64,000 bases of DNA from Cymbomonas tetramitiformis (Eukaryota > Chlorophyta > Pyramimonadophyceae > Pyramimonadales > Pyramimonadaceae), in the NCBI GenBank assembly GCA_001247695.2, contig LGRX02014079.1:1-64000 (forward strand). The letters run 5' to 3'. The notes under the pieces were generated by a model, which was not told the origin of the DNA, ran no database searches, and worked only from the letters and a program-made list of their open reading frames with translations. Every line of letters starts with the position of its first letter. Within the stretch, counting starts at the first letter, position 1. Position numbers and translations under genes: made by a program. This document shows, piece by piece, positions 35,175 to 45,436 of this stretch.

Positions 35175-36531
35175 TACCCGACATGGCTTCCGCCCGACGT
35201 GAAGGAGTTGGCTCCGCACTTCGTGCAGCACGTGCACGTCATGGTGCATGCGTCTCCGTCCCCATCACCGACCGCTTCGCACTCTACACCATCTACGAGT
35301 GCTCGACCCCGCCGCATTGTGGGGACTTCGTCCTTGCGTGCGAAACCGACATTAACGATTGAGGCTCCCACAGCTTTCGATTTCTTCAACGACCCCGACG
35401 TTTTGGTTACTACGCCTGTGGAGGAGGGCCGCGAGGAGGAATTCCGAGAACAACTTTCTTACGCATTCACGTATGGAAGTGACCTGTCGTCAGCTTCCTC
35501 AAGTCCACTGGTTTCAAGCTCCCCGCTGGTTAGGTGGGTACACCCTCGACAACGACACCGCCGACGCTGACTTCGCTGCCCTCACCGCTGGACTGGCCCA
35601 CGTCATGTTCCCGATCTCGTACGCGGAGTCGGCCAAGCTGCTTGACCTGGAGCACAAGCACGACTTCTACCACAGCACTATGAACGAGATCCTGTTCTGC
35701 ATCCTGCCTCACCCCCTTCGTGGTAACGCCTTATCCGTTCGTTATCACGAGTGTGCGCGTACCCATCCCGCTGACGGCCGCTACGCACTCCAGCGACTCC
35801 GCTACGAGGTCGAGGGCGTGCCCGACGCCGATGGCATGCGTTATTGGACCCAGATGAGGGCCATCACCCTCTCTGAGACCGTGGACCCAGCTCCCCAGCT
35901 GGCTACGATTCGACGCCTTTGTGAATGTCACCGTAAGATCAAGCCGACGTACTCCGACTCTGACCGCGTCGCTGACCTCTGGCACATTCTGCCCAGGGTA
36001 GATATCTTACGCGGAGGTGACTCGGCCCGCATCGGGAATCCACTTCGGTCACATTTCGGCCCGTCTCGGCCCGAACCCAAAATTGCCCGCCGCAGGCGCA
36101 AAATTTTAATTTTAAGTATGACAATTTGTCGAAAATCGATAAAATTTTGGAAAATTATCGATTTTCCCCGCAATGCGACTCGGCCCGTCCGCAACTTTTC
36201 CTTCGGCCCGCCTTCGGCCCGGGCCTCCGTGACACGGCCCCGGGCCGGCCAATCCCAGGAAGATATCTTCCCTGATTCTGTCCGAGTCCGCCAAGAAGAG
36301 CCCCTACGTCGCCCCACTGTACCTGGTGGTGCTCCGCGAGCTGCGTGCAGGTCATTCGTTCTCTTTTGACCGCCTCGCACTTCGCATCCGGCTCGCAGAT
36401 GCTGACGCGGCCTTCCAGTCCGTGCGGCTCTCGCCGCCCGCACCTAGTGGTGATGACACGATTGACACCGTCGATGGCGACACTCTGGTGGTGTCTGCGG
36501 CTGAGGACCTTGCCCCCCCCGCTTCCGGATG
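35175..36531 (+). pseudogene. Gag-like gene of element A, interrupted by a MITE
   Basis: The readable frame runs from about 35520 (YTLDNDTADADFAALTAGLA) to the MITE at 35994 and continues after it (ESAKKSPYVAPLYLVVLREL) to a stop at 36530. Upstream, at 35183-35510, the coding frame shifts at least once, so the start is not certain. No zinc knuckle is seen in this family. It is helical and probably a capsid-like protein; this is inferred from its position between the LTRs. Confidence 0.5.
35994..36274. mobile_element. hAT-type MITE (281 bp), second copy
   Basis: The ends CAGGGTAGATATCTT and AAGATATCTTCCCTG form the inverted repeat. Flanks ATTCTGCC (35986-35993) and ATTCTGTC (36275-36282) form an 8-bp target duplication with one mismatch. 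It is the same family as 8146-8448, in the opposite orientation. Confidence 0.85.
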
Positions 36532-37577
36532 AGCCTGTTGGTGCTGCTCTCGCCTTCCATGACGACGACACTGACTGGCCGGCTCTCCGTTCCTCGCCGA
36601 TTTGGTTACCGAACTCTGCAGTTACTGGAGATGTCAATGGCAACCTGCCCGAACCCTAACTGGCACATCGTGATTAGAAATGTAGAGTGTTGATTTGCTT
36701 CACTGCTTCGAGCTGGGTTGGTGTAACGCCTAGACTAACTTTGACATTTTTTCCTAGCCGCCTGCCCGGATGTACCGGCTGGCCCTGCAGTGCACCTCCC
36801 TCCTTCGGGGTGAGGTGGTGTCATGGGAGTGCCAACTTTCTCCCCCCACGTAAGGGGGGAACAGTGGTGCCCCCTGTGTCACCCCTCGCCTGGTAGGATG
36901 TCACTTGCAGTGCCTGCCTGTTTGCTCCGCGAGTGTGTCACGGTCCTGCCAGCTTAAGTCCGACCATCTTTATTGTTATATCTGACTTTAGCCGAGAACC
37001 GAACCGAAACCCTACCGCGCTGCATTCGGTCATTTTCAGTGACAAGCATATATATCAACAATATCTGCTTTCACATCAGAAAACACGTTCTTTTAAATTT
37101 ATTAAAGCATGGTCTGTCTCGAATCATGCGATGCCAATTCATATTATGGGTTGTTTACCCGTTTGTACATTTCTGTGAGATATATTGAACCGACAATATA
37201 TCGGGTGTCACTGAATAGTTTGATACAAGTGTAAACTGATTATAAGAGATAACGAATATAAGCCGTCTGTGACCTAGGTATCTGTCACCTAGTACTGTAC
37301 GAGTACTGGTACAGCTATCGGGAGTCAGAGTAAGTTATGACCTACGGGTCACTGAATCCAGCACACCACCCTGTGACTGTACATAGTGCTGTTACAGGTG
37401 GCAGAGAGCGGAGCACAGACAAATCAAATTGTTCCGAAACAACAAACAGCTAGGAGCTGGAAACTGCTAGAGGGAGGCCTGTGCTTTAGCCAGGGCGGTC
37501 CCTTTCTAAAACTGCTGCTAGGATACCGCTCACAAGCTAAGTTCCTACAGCTCGATCTTACAGCTACTCAGCCACTT

Positions 37578-38573
37578 TCAAAGTGGTCCACAAAGCTGCA
37601 GATAGAGTTCACCAGAGTTGAAGAAGTCGTCAGTGTCAAAGATGTTCAACCAGAACCAGAGTCCAGAAGTCATAATCCAGAACCAGAGTCCAGAAGCCAG
37701 AGTCCAGAACCAGAAGCCAGAACCATAATCCAGAAGCCAGAGTCCAGAAGAAGACTCGTAGAGCAAATTTAGGAATCCACAAAAGTGAAAATCCGAGTCC
37801 AAGCCTGCCGAAACTTCAAAAGGAAAAGGCCTGCCGAAAGGAAAAGTGCACGGCAAGGCAGACAGACTGTTGGCAGTCACCCCAGCGGGATGTACCGCTG
37901 CGGTGAATTCAGGGGCTCGATCGAGCACCACCGAACCCTGAACCGCTGACACACATGCAAGACACATGAGTGCGGGCAGGGCTAGAGATGCAAAAGAGAA
38001 GACTCTCGGCAATGTTGCCACACCGACACGTGACCGTGTAGCCGGTGGGGCCGAGGGAATCTCGTCTCCGGAGGAAGAAAAACCGTCGGAGTCGTCGTCA
38101 TCGTCGATCACGGAAAGCTCCCCCGGGTGAATCGAGCCGTGAGAAGGCTTAATCGAACACAAATTAAGGGAGGTGTCTCCGCATGCCGGTAATACCTGGT
38201 CCATAAAAGTGACCCGCAGTGGCTCCTCGAAAGGAGACTCGCGGGCAGCCGGGTCCGATGGCAAAACAGGGTAGAGCCTAGTGTCGATCCCGTGATTGGC
38301 AGGCGGTGGCACATCGCACACCGCCTGCGGCACAGACAAAGTGCCAAGGTGTAGTGAGGGCTGCACACTGGCCGTGGCAGCACCACCGACCTGTGCAGCC
38401 GTAGCCGCAGACCGAAGGGAGTCCAACACACTGCGTGCGTCGGCAAGGACGCTACCCATGCCGGTGTCCGAGGCGCTACGGCTCAAGCCCGCGTAGTGAG
38501 CGCGCAATCCTACATCGTGCTCTACCGGGTAGGTGAAGGGCTCTGGGTCGTCGCGCACCAGCGGCTGGTCGTA
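37578..38573 (-). CDS. Downstream ORF with a membrane segment (element G)
   Basis: It is in the same frame as gag, five codons after its TAG; the first Met is at 38558. About 326 residues: an acidic linker (SVIDDDDDSDGFSSSGDE), a hydrophobic segment (VFSFASLALPALMCLACVSA) around residue 185-210, then an aromatic low-complexity tail (SGLWFWIMTSGLWFWLN). Its place after the zinc knuckle parallels the membrane segment in the gag-like gene at 7640-9587. It could be made by stop-codon readthrough, by internal initiation, or be separated by a chance nonsense mutation. I do not recognise a domain. Confidence 0.55.
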   Translation of the reverse strand, partial: YDQPLVRDDPEPFTYPVEHDVGLRAHYAGLSRSASDTGMGSVLADARSVLDSLRSAATAAQVGGAATASVQPSLHLGTLSVPQAVCDVPPPANHGIDTRLYPVLPSDPAARESPFEEPLRVTFMDQVLPACGDTSLNLCSIKPSHGSIHPGELSVIDDDDDSDGFSSSGDEIPSAPPATRSRVGVATLPRVFSFASLALPALMCLACVSAVQGSVVLDRAPEFTAAVHPAGVTANSLSALPCTFPFGRPFPFEVSAGLDSDFHFCGFLNLLYESSSGLWLLDYGSGFWFWTLASGLWFWIMTSGLWFWLNIFDTDDFFNSGELYLQLCGPL

Positions 38574-39980
38574 CTAGTGGCACAGGTGAGCAAATTCCGT
38601 GTCGTTCTCGTCGTCGAAGGCGGTTTGGAAGGCCGAAACCACCTCGTCCAAGTCCATGGCGGCATCACGAAGCTCCACATCACACGAACCACACACCTCC
38701 GGGCAACGCGCCGTGTCGTGAAAGTGTCCAGGGCAGAGGGGGCACTCCTGTACGAAGGCCGAAGATGCAGAGTGAAAAGAAATGCACCGCGCCGCCTGCC
38801 TGGCATGCGTTTGTGACCAATTCCCGCCCTTCGGGAGCGGGTAGGCCGCGAAGCGTTGCTTCAATCCACCTCGACGGTTACGGCCATGAAACTTACCGTC
38901 GGATCGACGGTTCCGTTCGTCGCGCCATTTGGACGGCGGAAACTTGACACCACCGCCCCCATGCCGACGGGGAAAATTATCCCGTGGCAGCGGCGGTGTG
39001 TCTCGTGCAATCTCGCGCTCGTCATGACGGAGGGAGGCAACAAGAGTAGAGGCCTCACCCACCAAACGAGCAAACTCCTCGAGGAAGTCCGCGATGTCGC
39101 GCTGCTCTCCACCTGCGTACGCTAGACCGAAAGGCGTGTGCGTCGGGGCAGGCGCGTTCGCCTTCGGGCGGTCGGGAGGGCCATTAGGGTTCGCACACCA
39201 CCAAACCTCGAGAACGTGCGTGTAGATCTCCTCGATGCCCACTTTCGCCAACTCGGTGTCCAGGCGAAGCGGGGTAATGACCTCCTTGTAGAACTCGGCG
39301 TCGAGTGCCGCCAGAAGCTGTCTCTTGGCGGCCTCGTCGTCCAGAGAGCCGGCTCCGCTAGCCGCAATTGCCTTCAGACATTCATCAAATTGGGCCACCA
39401 AGGGCTCTGGATCGTCAGAGGATCCAAAAGAAACGCCTAAAAGCTCCTCGTGATGGCGGAGCGGCCGATGCCCAGGCGGCAGAAGCCGCTTCGTAATCTC
39501 CAGGAGTGCGCGCTTACCGTCGCGCGGAGAAATTCGAGCCGAAGCGTCGACCCACCTGCGAGCTGGAGAGTGGGGAGTCGTCAAAGACACTAATGTACGA
39601 AGCAAGATGTCGTTGAAAATCGGGTGAACCTCCTTGTAGACGTCCACGAGGTCAAAAATGTCCTCGTTGGCGGAGTCCTTGTTGACGAAAGAAGCCTCCA
39701 ATGCGGTAACCAAGGAGTCCCAAAGAACTAGCCGGTGTGGCTCGCTTCCGGAAAATGACGACGCCTTGGTACCTAGGGTGTCCTTGGCAACACGTTCAAC
39801 AACGTCAACGTCCCAAGACGACTGCAAAACCGCGGTGCCACGCGTTTTGTCAGTGGCAGCAAGTGCCGCATGCACCGACTGCGGGGTGCTCTTATAACGA
39901 GCACCCACGTTCCTAGCGAAAATCGAATCGAGGCGCATCCTAGCGCCCATGGCCGGTGTGTTAATGCTAGATGTAGACAT
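38574..39980 (-). CDS. Gag with CCHC zinc knuckle (element G)
   Basis: The 468-codon ORF starts MSTSSINTPAMGARM. The middle is a helical gag/UBN2-like region (LLPPGHRPLRHHEELLGVSF, then FDECLKAIAASG), followed by a basic Arg/Gly-rich linker (RNRRSDGKFHGRNRRGG) and a canonical zinc knuckle CPLCPGHFHDTARC (CX2CX4HX4C) near residue 430. It acts as nucleocapsid/capsid in retrotransposon particles. The ORF ends at a single TAG (38574-38576), beyond which the same frame stays open as the membrane-segment ORF. Confidence 0.75.
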   Translation of the reverse strand: MSTSSINTPAMGARMRLDSIFARNVGARYKSTPQSVHAALAATDKTRGTAVLQSSWDVDVVERVAKDTLGTKASSFSGSEPHRLVLWDSLVTALEASFVNKDSANEDIFDLVDVYKEVHPIFNDILLRTLVSLTTPHSPARRWVDASARISPRDGKRALLEITKRLLPPGHRPLRHHEELLGVSFGSSDDPEPLVAQFDECLKAIAASGAGSLDDEAAKRQLLAALDAEFYKEVITPLRLDTELAKVGIEEIYTHVLEVWWCANPNGPPDRPKANAPAPTHTPFGLAYAGGEQRDIADFLEEFARLVGEASTLVASLRHDEREIARDTPPLPRDNFPRRHGGGGVKFPPSKWRDERNRRSDGKFHGRNRRGGLKQRFAAYPLPKGGNWSQTHARQAARCISFHSASSAFVQECPLCPGHFHDTARCPEVCGSCDVELRDAAMDLDEVVSAFQTAFDDENDTEFAHLCH

Positions 39981-40357
39981 TCAGAATAAATGCGAGGAAG
40001 ACAGATACGCTGTCCGGCTAAGCTCGCTAGGAATCAAACTGATAATCTCATAAACAGTGTCTGGCCGAGGCTTTATGCTCTCGGAAACCCAGACAGTAAA
40101 CAATGACTGTACTACTGTACTGTACTACTGTACAGTACAGTGCTAGGATGTCACGGACACGAGACGGAAGCAGGGTCAGGCTAGGGGCTAGTTAGAGCCC
40201 ATAATAACTAAGCCTAAACCCGAAGTCCAACAATAAATTCCTATAGGAGGGGTGTTGGGGTGAAAGCGAGGCGCAAATTGTAAGGTGGCGAGCGACGGGA
40301 ATGCAGTTGCGGAGTGAGGATAAAATGGGGGTCGAACGAAATCAACGAAGTCGAATA

Positions 40358-41920
40358 CAGTAATCACTCACCAATAAGAAATAATAGCAATAAGAAACCA
40401 GCCAGCGTTTGGGGGGGTCACAACTTGACGAAATTTTGGCTAGCTTTAATTTCTTAAGAAATTTGCCAAAATACTAAATCAAGGGGCTGGTTGGCTTGAA
40501 TCATAGTGAAAAATGGTTAAGAAATTTTGGCTGGATTATTTGGTGGGTTTACTTGATTTAACAAGGATTTTGATGCTTATACACAATTTATCTCAATAAA
40601 AATATCATACAGACTGTTGAAGTTTTTCGAACGGAGGTGCAAACGTTGGCTGGTCGGCGAAAAGTGACTTATCAACTATCACATGTCTGCTCACGGCTTT
40701 CAGGATCCATACTAAAGTTTTACCACTGTGGCCGTCGCTGAGTGCCAATTTCATGATAGCTGGCTGCCTCCTCCTTAAGCAATAAGAATAAGAAATTGGC
40801 TGACTGAGCTACGAAATCGAGATTTCTTATTCTTAGCAATTTCATAGGTCGCTGGCGCTGGGGGGGGGGTCACAACTTGACGAAATTCGCCGGTCGACCC
40901 CATATTTAGCAAGGCGTGGTATCGATATTTCGATATTTCGATATATCGATATATCGAAATATTGATATCGATTGATATTATTTTTGGTGCATATCGAAAT
41001 ATTGAATATTGATCGATCGGACGGGCGAAAATATCGTTATTGATCAATATCGTGAATGGAAATATCGATATTGATCAATACTGAGACGGCAAATATTGAT
41101 ATTGATCGATATGACGGCGAGAAATCGCCATATCGATATATTGATATATTGAACGGGAGCGTTGACAGGGTGGCAAATTTTTGCTTCGATCCCGAGATAG
41201 CTGTTTTGCTGCCCATTATTGGTCATTTAAACATTTATCCACCCCCAATCCCCCCCCCATCGATTCTGCGATTGCCGTTTCGTTTCCCATGATTGGTCCT
41301 TTCTCCCTACCTCTTATGGTCGGTCTCGTAGGATACGCATATGTAATCTTTGTAATGGGCCTAGTGACCGCTGACCAGCACATAATCCTCATTTCCAATT
41401 TTCCATCATGGGCAAACGCGGTCGTGGCAAGCGCCCATTACGGGCCGCAGAAGATGTACTGCTTTGCCAGGGGAAGGGTCCAGTGAAACGAACGCAACTG
41501 CATGCCTTTGACCTTCAGAAGGTACCATTCAGCATTCATTGATGGCAGCTCTAAACATTGAGTAAATTATTACTCAAATCAACATACTTTGTCTTGCTTG
41601 CTTGCCTGTTCAGTAATTGAGTAAATTGACATTGGCTAGTATCAATATATCAATATATTGATATATTGTGAGAACGGGTAACATATTGATATTGATTGAT
41701 ATTCCCGCTTAGAATATTGATATTGATTGATATTCAACCTTGGAATATTGATATTGATTGATATACGGCTGGAATATATTGATATTGATCAATACCCTTA
41801 GCCGATATATTGATATTGATCAATATGATTTTTGCGATATCGAAAAAATATCAATACGCCAAAAACACTTCGATACCACGCCCTGATATTTAGGACTTTC
41901 TTATCGGTGAGTGATTACTG
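40358..41920. mobile_element. Tc1/mariner-like MITE in the leader of element G
   Basis: Ends CAGTAATCACTCACCAATAA and its reverse complement (one mismatch) are flanked by TA on both sides (40356-40357 and 41921-41922). Removing the nested hAT-type element leaves about 590 bp. Internal sequence has many AATAAGAAAT words and a direct repeat of GGGGGGTCACAACTTGACGA at about 40425 and 40863. Confidence 0.8.
40910..41885. mobile_element. hAT-type MITE (976 bp) nested in the previous MITE
   Basis: Ends CAAGGCGTGGTATCGA and TCGATACCACGCCCTG form a 15/16 inverted repeat. A perfect 8-bp target duplication ATATTTAG lies at 40902-40909 and 41886-41893. Both subterminal zones consist of ATCGATATTGATCAATAT-like palindromes; the middle (41160-41640) is unique DNA without a clear gene. 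Confidence 0.9.
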
Positions 41921-42354
41921 TACGCGACGGCCAAGGAGATGTCGACAGGGGTGATCGAGCCAAGTCAAAAACAAAATCCAACGCGGACACTCGAAGAAGA
42001 GGCCGAAGTCCCCAATCCAAAATCTCACCGTAACCTAGCGCAACCGCACGCTCTAAATTGGCCAATTCAACACCTCGCGAGGCCCCAACGCCCCGCCAAG
42101 CGGAAAAGCTTAGCCAATCATGGCAAAGTTAGCAGTGAAGAAAGCGGGGTGATACCCCATAACCTGTGAGATATATTGAACCGACAATATATCGGGTGTC
42201 ACTGAATAGTTTGATACAAGTGTAAACTGATTATAAGAGATAACGAATATAAGCCGTCTGTGACCTAGGTATATGTCACCTAGTACTGTACGAGTACTGG
42301 TACAGCTAACGGGAGTCAGAGTAAGTTATGACCTACGGGTCACTGAATCCAGCA

Positions 42355-42894
42355 ATTTCTCCAGGCTCACAATAAATTGAAAACGCTATGAGTATCTATG
42401 TAACACTTCGACTATGGACACTCTCAGATCCCGAATATTTCCAAGATGCCCTACAAACCCATGCCTTGCCATGATCTCATTCTCTACTTTCCCAAATAGA
42501 AACGTCGTATTTCCAGAATTTTCCTCCACTTCGCCCTTGCCCATCAATGTTACCTATCTATACCGTGACACGCTAGCGTAGCGGTAGGTTCTACCTTCTT
42601 GAAACCTTCGGAGGTTATATCAGGCGAGGGGTTACATACCCCTCGATAAGGGTTATTAGGGCTACCAGCAGGCGAGGGCCAGTGACACCTCCCCAATAAC
42701 GAATAAGGGTTCAGAATCGTCAATTGATCTCTCTTTTTGTTTTCTGGCGTGGAAGCGAAAGACAAACGAAAGAGAGCTCGTCGGAATGTGCACTTGAGAC
42801 TTATTATGCACCCGTGATTCACCCGCGAGCATTCGCCTTTCTCCATTCAGAGATTTCTCACGTTCTTACACAGTATTACTAGCACCAGCCACCG
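42355..42894. other. Upstream region of the FIST gene
   Basis: It contains the right target duplication of element G and a dispersed repeat at 42598-42650 (CCTTCGGAGGTTATATCAGG) shared with 29858-29915. The last 100 bases presumably hold the promoter of the gene at 42895; no clear motif was found. Confidence 0.4.
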
Positions 42895-44313
42895 ATGCTG
42901 ACCAGGCTATGCGCTTCCTGGGGTCGGTTAGCCTGTGTGGAAACTGGTTCCCTCTCGCGACATCACCCGACGTTGTTAGCCTTCTGGCAGCACTCCGCAC
43001 GTCGTCCAGGACACTCTGTCAAAACAGGACTACGAAGCTTCTGCAAGATACCGCCCTACCTTGGGCTCCCTCAAGTTTCGCGTAACGACTTTTGTTTCGG
43101 AACGGCATACTCTTCGGCACCCACACTCGCAGAAGCAATATCAGAAGTCGTCAGTCGCTCGATCGCGCAACTTGATGGCGCAGAGCCGAACTTATGCCAG
43201 CTATTCGTTTCATCTCGGTACGAAAATGCAAGTCTCGCGCCACTTTTTGCACAAGAGTGTCTTTCCGATGGTGATAGAAGTCCCGCATTAGTTGGCGGCG
43301 TTGTCCAAGGATGTATCTCGAATGATGCGCAACGTTGTTCAGGTCGCAGTGTTTCTATGATGCTCATGTCTTTGCCGGGAGTGGAAATAACTCCATTTTC
43401 GACCACAGATTCGTCCGTGCCAACGCTTCCTAATAATACTTGGGAAGAGCTTTTGAAGCCGAAGGCTACGAACGACTCCGTTGCGTTTTTTATGCTAACC
43501 GAGCCACGCTGCAGTGACGTTGACGACCTGCTCTTTCGCTTGCACTCACTGGTTCCTCAAAGCACCGTATTTGGAGGGCTCGTTGCGCCCTCAAGTGCAT
43601 CAGAACCCGACCGCGGGTCTTTATTTTATGGTTCCTCGACAATACTGGAGGGGTCGGTAGGAGTCCTACTCCGAGGCAATTTTGCCCTTGATCACTTCTG
43701 CGTCCCCTGTTGCCGAAACGTTGGACCCATGAAATATGTGACACGCGTCGAAGGCAGCAGTATCATGGAGTTAGACGGCGAATCAGCCCTTTCTGAGCTT
43801 CACCAGATGCTTGCCTCGTTGTCCGAGAAAGAGAGGGCGTCAAACCTGTTCCTCGGTATCGATGGGCCAGTGTCGAACGTGGACCAAGGAGACGGTGTGG
43901 CAATGCAAAATGCACAAATTATCGCTATGGATCGTGACAACGACAGTTTCACCATAAATTTAACTCACGTGAGACGGGGCGATCGGGTGCAACTCGCTGT
44001 GTATGATCCGGAATGGGCCCGAGCGCAGGCTATGAAGCAGGTAGATGGATACGCGAGCCGGTTTGCTATATCGACGTCGGGTTCCGAACTTGCAGATGAA
44101 TCCACGTGTGTACAGGCTAAACACTCGGAAGGCGCCTTGTTGCATTCATGTGTTGGGGCCACACGTGAGGAGACCCAGCACTTTCGCAGAGCCCGACCTT
44201 CAGTGAGTTTGAGCGGCGGATTCTTGCACGGGGAATTCGGGCCCACACGTAAAGGAGGTAGGAGTGTGGTGCACTCTTTCACAACGCACTTTAGTGTCTT
44301 GCGTTCGCTATAG
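42895..44313 (+). CDS. FIST-domain protein
   Basis: An intronless ORF of 472 codons. The first 50 residues are basic and hydroxylated with few acids (MLTRLCASWGRLACVETG...), like an organelle-targeting peptide. Residues about 70-265 fit the FIST N domain (AEAISEVVSRSIAQLDG, ALVGGVVQGCI, STVFGGLVAPSSASEPDRGS, GSVGVLLRGNF). Residues about 270-445 fit the FIST C domain (ELDGESALSELHQML, RRGDRVQLAVYDPEWAR, GALLHSCVGATRE, GGFLHGEFGP). FIST proteins are predicted small-ligand sensors, best known in bacteria and some algae and F-box proteins; no F-box is seen here. The frame has no lesions and its composition differs from the surrounding repeats, so it is likely a working host gene. Confidence 0.85.
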   Translation: MLTRLCASWGRLACVETGSLSRHHPTLLAFWQHSARRPGHSVKTGLRSFCKIPPYLGLPQVSRNDFCFGTAYSSAPTLAEAISEVVSRSIAQLDGAEPNLCQLFVSSRYENASLAPLFAQECLSDGDRSPALVGGVVQGCISNDAQRCSGRSVSMMLMSLPGVEITPFSTTDSSVPTLPNNTWEELLKPKATNDSVAFFMLTEPRCSDVDDLLFRLHSLVPQSTVFGGLVAPSSASEPDRGSLFYGSSTILEGSVGVLLRGNFALDHFCVPCCRNVGPMKYVTRVEGSSIMELDGESALSELHQMLASLSEKERASNLFLGIDGPVSNVDQGDGVAMQNAQIIAMDRDNDSFTINLTHVRRGDRVQLAVYDPEWARAQAMKQVDGYASRFAISTSGSELADESTCVQAKHSEGALLHSCVGATREETQHFRRARPSVSLSGGFLHGEFGPTRKGGRSVVHSFTTHFSVLRSL

Positions 44314-45436
44314 CTTTACGAAGAGTAGGTGGAGGGTGCCGACCGTAAACTCCAGGCCTGCTCTGTTGGGATTGGGTGCAGTATGTGAGTGTCTACGCAC
44401 GTTCCTATGTGGAGAACTGTGCATCTATGGCCTTGTCTACTGCTGTGCCTTGCCTACTGCTGTGCCTTGCCTACTGCTGCTTGGGAAACTCCATATATAG
44501 GGCTAGGACTTTATGTGAGAAGGGAAGGATGGTATTCAGAAATAGACTAATGACTTTTTTGTAGTAGAATTCTGGTCATCAATCAGGCTGATATCGTCAG
44601 GTCGCCACGGAAATATTGTTTCGGATGCCGTTGCCCGCAAATGATTTTTGGAGGGAGAACACAACGTTTCGGAGGGATTCCCCTTGTAAGAATTGAGGTA
44701 ATTATACCTTATGCGTTGTGTTCACACACAACTATTTTTCGCAAGTAATAATTCATTTGATTATCATATGCTTTCGTTTTTCTGGCCCACTCCACTTTGC
44801 AGCCGTGCACTGTTGCAAACACGCGTCCACGCAACTCACGTTCCGGTGTCTAACCGCTGGCACAACTCCCGGTATGGGGGAGATCCGAATGAAATACATA
44901 GTGATACTTACTCAGGCAGTTTATTTGAAAATATGCTTTATATAGCGAGGTTGACTCGAGTTCTCCAATCACGGTAGTTGACGCACTGGACGTGTACCCA
45001 ATGTGTACGAAACCGAGAATGGTGTGCCGAGTGCGTAAAACCCGCTGTGCATCGGTGCACGTGTACCCCGATGTGTACAATTACTGGCGCATACGCCCGG
45101 TACGCGTGTACCCGAATGGTTATCCCGTTGGTACGTATCGGGTGCACTATGGGTACATCTGTAACGCGTCATTTGCGAAGCGGAAACGTGAAACGAAGGA
45201 TGCCTGAAATTCCTTCTTATAAAGGGAAATTTGAAATTTTAAAAAACGAATCCGTCGATCCGTCGAAGGATTTTATAGGGAGGGGGGTAAGGCCTTCGCG
45301 CCCAGTGCCCCAGCCGGAGATAACCTCGCACAAGATCATCCAGAAGGTGAGATAAAGGACGGCAAGTACGTGCAAGCGTGTGTGGTACAAACATTGCATG
45401 CAGCCGTTCGCGCATTGCTCATGTGCAATGTTTGTC
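44314..45436. other. No recognisable gene
   Basis: It contains a short CTGCTGTGCCTTGCCTA duplication at about 44440-44480 and a GTGTACCCGATGTG-like stretch at 44980-45160 with repeated GTGTAC words. No coding signal was found. Confidence 0.4.

Larger units (their letters stand above)
34651..37078 (+). mobile_element. LTR element A, complete, same family as B
   Basis: LTRs are 34651-34911 and 36821-37078 (TCATGGGAGTGCC ... TTTCACATCA). The perfect 5-bp target duplication GAAAA lies at 34646-34650 and 37079-37083. The tract GGGGTGAGGTGGTG precedes the 3' LTR. The interior of 1.9 kb has CCGACATCTT repeats and a gag-like gene but no pol, so it is non-autonomous. A hAT-type MITE interrupts the gag. 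Confidence 0.9.
37174..42354 (-). mobile_element. Complete LTR retrotransposon G (5181 bp)
   Basis: LTRs of 190 bp each lie at 37174-37363 and 42165-42354, with ends TG...CA and two differences noticed by eye. The perfect 5-bp target duplication ATTTC lies at 37169-37173 and 42355-42359. Coding is on the minus strand: a gag ORF followed in the same frame by a second ORF, and the purine-rich GGGTGGTG tract meets the left LTR on that strand. No protease, reverse transcriptase or integrase is present, so it depends on another element. The 2.2-kb leader contains nested MITEs. Confidence 0.92.

Noticed and set aside
38496..38816. Plus-strand ORFs within element G
   Set aside because: They are antisense to gag, which has a canonical zinc knuckle and lies in the orientation set by the LTR and polypurine tract.
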